Origin: an uncultured Eubacteriales bacterium
Lineage (GTDB): Bacteria; Bacillota_A; Clostridia; Christensenellales; Aristaeellaceae
DNA: 10,515 nucleotides
Assembly: GCA_902795555.1 (NCBI GenBank)
Contig: CADBLV010000102.1
Location: 1-10,515 of the forward strand
Reading direction: 5' to 3'
The notes beneath the pieces are model-generated. The model worked only from the letters and a program-made list of their open reading frames with translations. It searched no databases and was not told where the DNA came from. Made by a program: the position numbers and the translations under genes. Below, piece by piece: positions 6,238 through 10,515 of the stretch (positions within the stretch are counted from its first letter, which is position 1; every line of letters begins with the position of its first letter).

Positions 6238-7449
6238 CTATCGCTTATCTTTATCAATCAATTCCAGACAAATGGTGGAAAGAATCGCAAAGACCGCCGC
6301 AAAGAGCGCCAGCATGATCCAGTTTTTCTGGATGTTGGCCCGGGATTGCTCGAATTCCGGCTTGCGGCCGGCTTCGGCGGTTTTCGTCTGGACGAAAGTA
6401 CGCACCCGGTCCTCTCCCAGGGCTTCCAGCACCTCGCCCACCGTGGCATTGAAGCTGAATGTCTGATCCCGTCTATTCTGCAGGATTTCGCTTCCATTGG
6501 CCAGGTCGATCAGCTGGCCCAGCGTCACCGCGTCCAGCACCTTCTCCTCCCGATTCATCTCCGAAGTCTCTTCGGCGCCCAGAATATCCGCCAGTTCGCC
6601 TGCCGTAAGCGATGGAATGACCACCGTGTCCCGCCGTTTTTCAAACCCTTTACTGTTCAGCAGATCCAGCAGCTGGCCGACGGACACCGTTCCGCCGATT
6701 TCCTGATTCTTCATGCCCTCGATCGTGTTCCAGCCGGTCACCATGGGCAGCTCGTTATATCCGCTCTGGGAGGCGATAGCCCGGATGCCGTAATGGCTGA
6801 TGGTGAAATTCGCCATAGGACGGCTCCATTCCGGCAGGGGAATAATGCTGCCGCAGAACACCAGCTGGAAAATGAGCACAAAGGGCATCACCGTCATGGC
6901 GGAGGTCGTGGTATGACTGAAGCTGGAAATGAACAGGCTCATCATATCGGAGGCATAGGAAATCAGAAGCATGGAAAGGCCGATGTCCACGATCATCCAT
7001 CTCGTCATGAATCCCCGCTCCGGAAACCGGATCCCCACGATTTGCAGCACATACATGCTCACCGCCGTCTGAGCCAGGCAAAGGAAAAGCTGATAGATCA
7101 TATGGGCGGCCACATAGGATGTAACATGCATGCCGGAACGATGCTCCCGCTTGATAATCGGCCGCTCGCGGCAGACGGACTGAATGGAGTTGAAAGCACC
7201 GTTCCAGAGGGCCACGCAGGTCAGCGCGAAAGCCCCCATCAGGCTGCCTTCCATGTTGATAAAAAGTCGCTTCCGGATCACCATCCCGACCAGCCCCGCG
7301 ATGATCGCGGCCATGGGGATCACCTTCCAGTCGCTCTGGTTGACGAAAAACCGAAATTGCTTGCCCAGATAGATCGGAATCTGATTCAGCCGTCCGCGAT
7401 GACGGATGGCCCGGGATTTTTCCGTTGTATGTGCGCTCATTTCAGGCAT
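6238..7449 (-). CDS. ABCG-type ABC-2 transporter permease with duplicated extracytoplasmic loop
   Basis: This 403-residue membrane subunit pairs with the ATPase encoded just upstream. TM segments are predicted at about 43-58, 70-90, 109-138, 151-177, 184-203 and 376-397. The sequence CRERPIIKREHRSGMH at 93-108 matches the ExRxxxxRExxxG(M) loop typical of ABCG/White-type permeases. Between TM5 and TM6 lies a loop of about 170 residues holding two related copies of about 40 residues (about 254-294 and 307-347). Each contains GQL-DL, RRD and GE(L/V)-LG. The C-terminus is short and basic. ATG at 7449 has GGAGG 6-7 bases upstream and overlaps the ATPase 3' end by 8 bases. ATG at 7440 is a weaker alternative, and the longer in-frame extension to 7536 lies wholly within the ATPase gene. 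The cargo is unknown. Confidence 0.9.
   Translation of the reverse strand: MPEMSAHTTEKSRAIRHRGRLNQIPIYLGKQFRFFVNQSDWKVIPMAAIIAGLVGMVIRKRLFINMEGSLMGAFALTCVALWNGAFNSIQSVCRERPIIKREHRSGMHVTSYVAAHMIYQLFLCLAQTAVSMYVLQIVGIRFPERGFMTRWMIVDIGLSMLLISYASDMMSLFISSFSHTTTSAMTVMPFVLIFQLVFCGSIIPLPEWSRPMANFTISHYGIRAIASQSGYNELPMVTGWNTIEGMKNQEIGGTVSVGQLLDLLNSKGFEKRRDTVVIPSLTAGELADILGAEETSEMNREEKVLDAVTLGQLIDLANGSEILQNRRDQTFSFNATVGEVLEALGEDRVRTFVQTKTAEAGRKPEFEQSRANIQKNWIMLALFAAVFAILSTICLELIDKDKR
6409..6690 (-). repeat. Internal protein duplication in the permease loop
   Basis: Residues 254-294 and 307-347 of the permease align with a single one-residue gap. Identical positions include GQL, DL, N, RRD, T, GE and LG. 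Each copy itself has two short motifs of the form (T/S)xG(Q/E)(L/V)xxxL, at 256, 282, 309 and 336, giving four in total. The duplication is visible in protein but not in nucleotide sequence, so it is old. Confidence 0.7.
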
Positions 7450-8848
7450 GCTGCACCTCCGTTCTCCCCGCCGCGGAAACACCCGCTTCCCGGTTTTCCG
7501 TCCTTTCCATCCCGGCAAAGCGCCTGATAAACTCATCCGCCCGGCCGTCTCCGCCTTCCTCCTGCCGGTTCACGGATTTGACAATCTCCTCCATCCGTTC
7601 CTTCCCGAAGAAGGCCCGCGCCTCCGGAATGGATCCGTAAAACGCCAGCCGTCCGGTTCGCTGGGAATCCTTGGCCAGGACGATGACATCGTCAAACAGA
7701 TCGATCACCCGGTCCGGCGTGTGCGTGATGACGATAATGATCTTTCCCTGATCGGCGATCACGCGCAGCTGCTGAAACAGCTCCCGGGCCATGACACCGT
7801 CCAGGCCGGAATCCGGCTCATCCAGAATGAACAGATCCGGATTGGAAATAAACTCCATCGCGATGGAAAGACGCTTGCGCTGACCGCCGGACAGCTTGGA
7901 AACCTGACTGTCCTTCACCGGCACAAGGCCGAAGATTTCCATCACTTCCTCCACCCGCTTCTCCCGGTCGTCATGAGTAAAATCACTGGGAAGCCGCAGG
8001 GTGGCCGCGTCCATCAGGGTTCTGAAAGCGGTATCTGATCCGCGCATCAAATCCAGCTGGGGAACGAAACCGATATTGTACATCATGTTCTTATATTCTT
8101 TGTACATATTCCGGCCGTTCAGCACGACTTCCGCCCGGGCCGGCTCATATCCGTTGATCGCGTTGATCAGGGTCGTTTTTCCCGAGCCCGAGCCGCCCAG
8201 CAGCAGCACCATATGCCCCGGCTGAACGGTCATATGAATATCCCGGAGCAGGGTTTTCTTTTTGAAGAGCTCCCTGGCCGTGCGTTCTTCCAGGTTGACG
8301 GTCAGCCCCTGATCCAGCACCGCGGCCTTGTTGCCCGAAAAGAAATCGGACACCCGTTCCACAGGATCCTCGACCTGCCAGATGGGCTGATACTTTTTGC
8401 TGAATCCCCAGAGCAGGGCGGGAATAAAGTCCGCAAAAACCCAGAGGATGATCCAGTATCGCTTCTGGCCGAACACCTCGATCAGCCCCATCTGAATCTT
8501 GATTTCATAAAGAAAAGTGATCAGTCCGGTCAGAACGCCCAGAAAGACGAGGACGACGGATAGGGTGGACCCATCGTGAACGAAAAGCTGAATGATCTCA
8601 ATCATCACCACAGGCACCCGCATAAAAGCAAGGGATCGGCCCTCCAGTTCCCGGTCGGCACACAGGCCGGTTTTATAATCCTTCGCGAAGGGCACAAAAG
8701 CCCACCAGCCCCGAACGCCGCATTTTTCGAAGATTTTCCACAGGCCCACGCTGTGCAGGATCTCCATGACCAGCAGAACGACAGAGTTTGCCCCGAAAAG
8801 CAGAAAGCCGATCACAGAGAGAAACCGCGGCCAGGAAGACGCATTCAT
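7442..8848 (-). CDS. ABCG-type ABC transporter ATPase with N-terminal membrane domain
   Basis: This 468-residue protein powers the exporter with the overlapping downstream permease. Its N-terminal 150 residues are a membrane domain with four hydrophobic segments (about 9-29, 76-90, 97-114, 131-148). The motif LWKIFEKCGVRGWWAFVPFA at 36-55 resembles the DUF5684-type pattern of a Trp/Gly-rich loop after TM1. A complete nucleotide-binding domain follows at about 180-415: Walker A GGSGSGKTT (K224), Q-loop Q264, signature LSGGQRKR at 319-326, Walker B LFILDEP (D343, E344), and switch H376. All catalytic residues are present. The C-terminal 50 residues are charged and lack a domain. AAGGAG lies 8 bases before the ATG, with a promoter and two hairpins upstream. 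Fusion of this membrane domain to an ABCG ATPase is unusual, and the DUF name is my recollection from pattern only. Confidence 0.92.
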   Translation of the reverse strand: MNASSWPRFLSVIGFLLFGANSVVLLVMEILHSVGLWKIFEKCGVRGWWAFVPFAKDYKTGLCADRELEGRSLAFMRVPVVMIEIIQLFVHDGSTLSVVLVFLGVLTGLITFLYEIKIQMGLIEVFGQKRYWIILWVFADFIPALLWGFSKKYQPIWQVEDPVERVSDFFSGNKAAVLDQGLTVNLEERTARELFKKKTLLRDIHMTVQPGHMVLLLGGSGSGKTTLINAINGYEPARAEVVLNGRNMYKEYKNMMYNIGFVPQLDLMRGSDTAFRTLMDAATLRLPSDFTHDDREKRVEEVMEIFGLVPVKDSQVSKLSGGQRKRLSIAMEFISNPDLFILDEPDSGLDGVMARELFQQLRVIADQGKIIIVITHTPDRVIDLFDDVIVLAKDSQRTGRLAFYGSIPEARAFFGKERMEEIVKSVNRQEEGGDGRADEFIRRFAGMERTENREAGVSAAGRTEVQHA

Positions 8849-8860
8849 CCGATGTACTCC

Positions 8861-8897
8861 TTCCGTTTACGGAATCTGCGGAATCCGGAGGGATTCC
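8861..8897 (-). promoter_or_regulatory. Two-hairpin 5' leader of the ABC operon
   Basis: On the minus transcript the first hairpin pairs GGAATCC with GGATTCC (8897-8891 with 8886-8880, loop CTCC). The second pairs TTCCG with CGGAA (8874-8870 with 8865-8861, loop TAAA). The second stem shares two bases with the AAGGAG ribosome binding site at 8862-8857. The CTCC loop of the first could also pair with that site. Neither has a U-tract, so these are not terminators. A translational control role is inferred. Confidence 0.4.
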
Positions 8898-8909
8898 TGT
8901 TTGCCAGAC

Positions 8910-8938
8910 AGTATATCACATTCCGATCCCGATGGCTA
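8910..8938 (-). promoter_or_regulatory. Extended -10 promoter for the ABC operon
   Basis: On the minus strand TATACT (8915-8910) is preceded by TG at the extended -10 position (TGATATACT). A moderate -35, TAGCCA (8938-8933, 4 of 6 matches), lies 17 bases upstream. Transcription would start near 8903, giving a leader of about 55 bases to the ATPase ATG. Confidence 0.55.
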
Positions 8939-8965
8939 CCGGAAGCGCCCCCGCCTTGCGGATCG

Positions 8966-8995
8966 CGAACAAAATATGGCCGAACAAAATATGCC
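8966..8995. repeat. 15-bp tandem direct repeat between divergent promoters
   Basis: CGAACAAAATATGGC (8966-8980) is followed directly by CGAACAAAATATGCC (8981-8995), 14 of 15 bases identical. It sits 17 bases upstream of the EAL-gene -35 box and 27 bases upstream of the ABC-operon -35 box. Placement, an AT-rich core in a GC-rich surround, and a spacing of about one and a half helical turns suggest a regulator binding site. No regulator gene is in view. Confidence 0.6.
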
Positions 8996-9012
8996 ACGGA
9001 TTTTGGTAATTC

Positions 9013-9041
9013 TTGACTTTTTGAGCGGAAGGGGTTAGAAT
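9013..9041 (+). promoter_or_regulatory. Strong sigma-A-type promoter for the EAL-domain gene
   Basis: TTGACT (9013-9018) and TAGAAT (9036-9041) are separated by exactly 17 bases, with 5 of 6 consensus matches in each box. Transcription would start near 9048, about 73 bases before the GTG. The leader does not show the conserved elements of a GEMM-type c-di-GMP riboswitch. Confidence 0.75.
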
Positions 9042-9120
9042 AATTCAAACGTTTTGGATCGTTTTTTCGTATATTCTTTTTCAGGGGTTCCCAAAGATAA
9101 AGCCGAAAGGAGGAAACCGT

Positions 9121-10515
9121 GTGAAAATCAGCGCTGACCGATTCAGCGGCTATTCGCCTGTCGGGGATATACTGGTGACAGCTGTATGCATCGTTCTGCT
9201 GATTCTGATGCTTTTCTCCTATATTAAGCGGAACCGGGCCTTCAAGATCTTCGCGGCCATCCTGTGCACGCTGGTGCTGGCCGCTTATACCGATATCGGA
9301 TATCAAACGATGATGATCGGCTACAAGCCAAGCCTGACCGTTCCTCTGATCATAATGCGGCTCGGGATGCATTTTTCTATCTTTACAATGCTTCTGCTGT
9401 TTGTGGTATACATTACCGAGATCACCGGTCTGGGGCGCATGGCCTCTCTCTGGGCCATCTTCCTGGCCGGTTTGATCACCGGGACTGTGGTTGTGGTCGA
9501 TATTGTTGACGCCATCGTCAGCAAAGTACGGTTTGATCAAAGCGGTAACCTCTATTCTTCTTTCAACATCTTTCTGTTTGCCTACATCGCCTATATGCTG
9601 CTGCTGTCCGCTCTTCTGTATTTTGTCCGCAACCGGGTTTACCGGCGCGTGTTTCTGGGGTTCGTCGGAACCGCCGTGATGGCCGTGGTGCTGAATCTCA
9701 CTCAGCAGCTGGTCGGACAGACTTCGTTCATGGTGGGCAGTTTCATGCTTCCCGTCATCGCCATGTTCTACATCGTTCATTCCAATCCCTACGATATCCG
9801 GCTGGGTGCCATTGACAGCAGCGCTCTTTACGATCAGGTGCGATATTATTACGAGAAACGCCGGAGTTTCTATTTCATGAGCCTGCTGTTGCCGACCATC
9901 GAGGAAAATCGCTCTGTTCTGCCTGCTTCCATGCAGGCTACCATCCGGCATTTCGCCACCGCCTTCTTCCGTGACGCAATCATGTTCAAGATGTCCCCGG
10001 GGCATTTGATTCTGTTGATTGAAAAGCGAAAGAACAGGAATTTCAAAGAGCGGTGCGATAAGATTCTGAAAGCCTTCGACATGGAATACAGGCGGTTCCG
10101 CTATGACTATAAGATCGTCATCGGCGAAGGCAACCCGAAACTGATTGAGCAGAACGAATACCTCGATTTCATCCGGAATATTCACCAGCATATGGACGTT
10201 AACGCGATCCATTACGTGGAGGATCAGGACGGTGTCGACTTTGAGCGCCGGGCCTTTATTCTCAGGGAGCTGTCGGACATCTGTCACCATCGGAATCTGA
10301 ACGACCCGCGGGTGCTGGTTTACTGCCAGCCGGTATACAACATTCAGCTGGGAAGATATGACACAGCCGAAGCGCTGATGCGGCTGGATCTGCCGGAGAT
10401 CGGCATGGTCTATCCGGATCAGTTCATTCCGCTGGCGGAGGAAAACGGCTACATTCATGTGCTGACGGAAATCATTCTGCACAAGACCTGCGAAGCGGTG
10501 CGCGAGCTGACAGAC
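9121..10515 (+). CDS. 7-TM protein with degenerate GGDEF-like and EAL domains, probable c-di-GMP phosphodiesterase, 3' end missing
   Basis: The frame opens at GTG 9121, with AAAGGAGG 7 bases upstream, and runs unbroken to the window edge (465 codons). Seven hydrophobic segments lie in residues 15-215, forming a membrane sensor module. Residues about 220-385 look like a degenerate GGDEF domain. The site normally holding GGDEF reads SPGHL at 292-296 (FKMSPGHLILLIEK), so cyclase activity is not expected. The EAL domain begins near 396 with VLVYCQPVYN, then the intact motif E417-A-L-M-R421 and FIPLAEENGYI, both typical of the family. Such proteins hydrolyse c-di-GMP to pGpG and regulate motility, adhesion or envelope traits. 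The remaining Mg-binding residues lie beyond the edge, so whether it is active cannot be judged. It is divergent from the ABC operon and shares its control region. Confidence 0.9.
   Translation, partial: MKISADRFSGYSPVGDILVTAVCIVLLILMLFSYIKRNRAFKIFAAILCTLVLAAYTDIGYQTMMIGYKPSLTVPLIIMRLGMHFSIFTMLLLFVVYITEITGLGRMASLWAIFLAGLITGTVVVVDIVDAIVSKVRFDQSGNLYSSFNIFLFAYIAYMLLLSALLYFVRNRVYRRVFLGFVGTAVMAVVLNLTQQLVGQTSFMVGSFMLPVIAMFYIVHSNPYDIRLGAIDSSALYDQVRYYYEKRRSFYFMSLLLPTIEENRSVLPASMQATIRHFATAFFRDAIMFKMSPGHLILLIEKRKNRNFKERCDKILKAFDMEYRRFRYDYKIVIGEGNPKLIEQNEYLDFIRNIHQHMDVNAIHYVEDQDGVDFERRAFILRELSDICHHRNLNDPRVLVYCQPVYNIQLGRYDTAEALMRLDLPEIGMVYPDQFIPLAEENGYIHVLTEIILHKTCEAVRELTD

Noticed and set aside
6235..7527. 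Long plus-strand open frame (430 codons) opposite the ABC permease
   Set aside because: The translation is His/Pro/Gln-rich without domains or a membrane pattern. The minus-strand permease has TM segments and the ABCG loop motif and is coupled to the ATPase.
9042..9120. Possible c-di-GMP riboswitch in the EAL-gene leader
   Set aside because: The leader is only about 73 bases and I could not find the conserved helices or tetraloop/receptor elements of GEMM-I or GEMM-II.
8845..10482. Long minus-strand open frame (545 codons) opposite the EAL gene and running through the divergent intergenic region
   Set aside because: It crosses two good promoters and a repeat. Its composition is antisense-like, and the plus-strand frame has an ideal ribosome binding site, 7 TM segments and an EAL domain.

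Overview
The window reads as chromosome of a Gram-positive, Clostridia-like Bacillota. Evidence: G-rich AGGAGG-type ribosome binding sites before almost every gene, VanY- and VanZ-family proteins, a clostridial-type zinc-dependent phospholipase C homologue, and a GC content clearly above 50%. A moderately GC-rich gut or rumen Clostridia/Christensenellales lineage would fit, but this is inference and I name no species. I see no phage, IS, CRISPR, tRNA or rRNA signal.

Layout. (1) Minus strand, 1-2644: in transcription order, a secreted VanY-type carboxypeptidase with a peptidoglycan-binding domain, a CDF metal exporter with a doubled cytosolic domain, and the 5' end of a small membrane-anchored protein with a 14-residue tandem repeat. 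Gaps are 85 and 116 bp with no visible terminator, so they may be co-transcribed from a TATAAT promoter near 2681-2710. (2) Plus strand, 2807-6201: a tight three-gene operon with a zinc-dependent phospholipase C homologue, a VanZ-family membrane protein carrying a C-terminal VOC (glyoxalase-fold) domain, and a secreted ComEC-like metallo-beta-lactamase-fold protein with a lamin-tail-like C-terminus. The first two genes overlap by ATGA; the third follows after 21 bp. (3) Minus strand, 6238-8848: an overlapping ABCG-type exporter pair, with an ATPase that has an N-terminal multi-TM domain and a permease whose large outer loop contains an internal duplication. This pair converges on region 2 with only 36 bp between stop codons. 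(4) Plus strand, 9121 to window end: the first 465 codons of a 7-TM protein with a degenerate GGDEF-like domain and an EAL domain, i.e. a probable membrane c-di-GMP phosphodiesterase.

Two divergent intergenic regions hold the likely control elements. 2645-2806 has an imperfect inverted repeat touching the VanY promoter. 8849-9120 has an extended -10 promoter for the ABC pair with a two-hairpin leader, a 15-bp tandem repeat in the middle, and a strong sigma-A-like promoter for the EAL gene.

The functional theme is the cell envelope: peptidoglycan trimming, membrane lipid or cell-surface chemistry, metal export, ABC export and c-di-GMP signalling. No known defence or biosynthetic system is visible. 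The unusual content is in domain fusions and internal duplications: VanZ-VOC, membrane domain-ABC ATPase, the duplicated permease loop, and the double CTD in the CDF protein.
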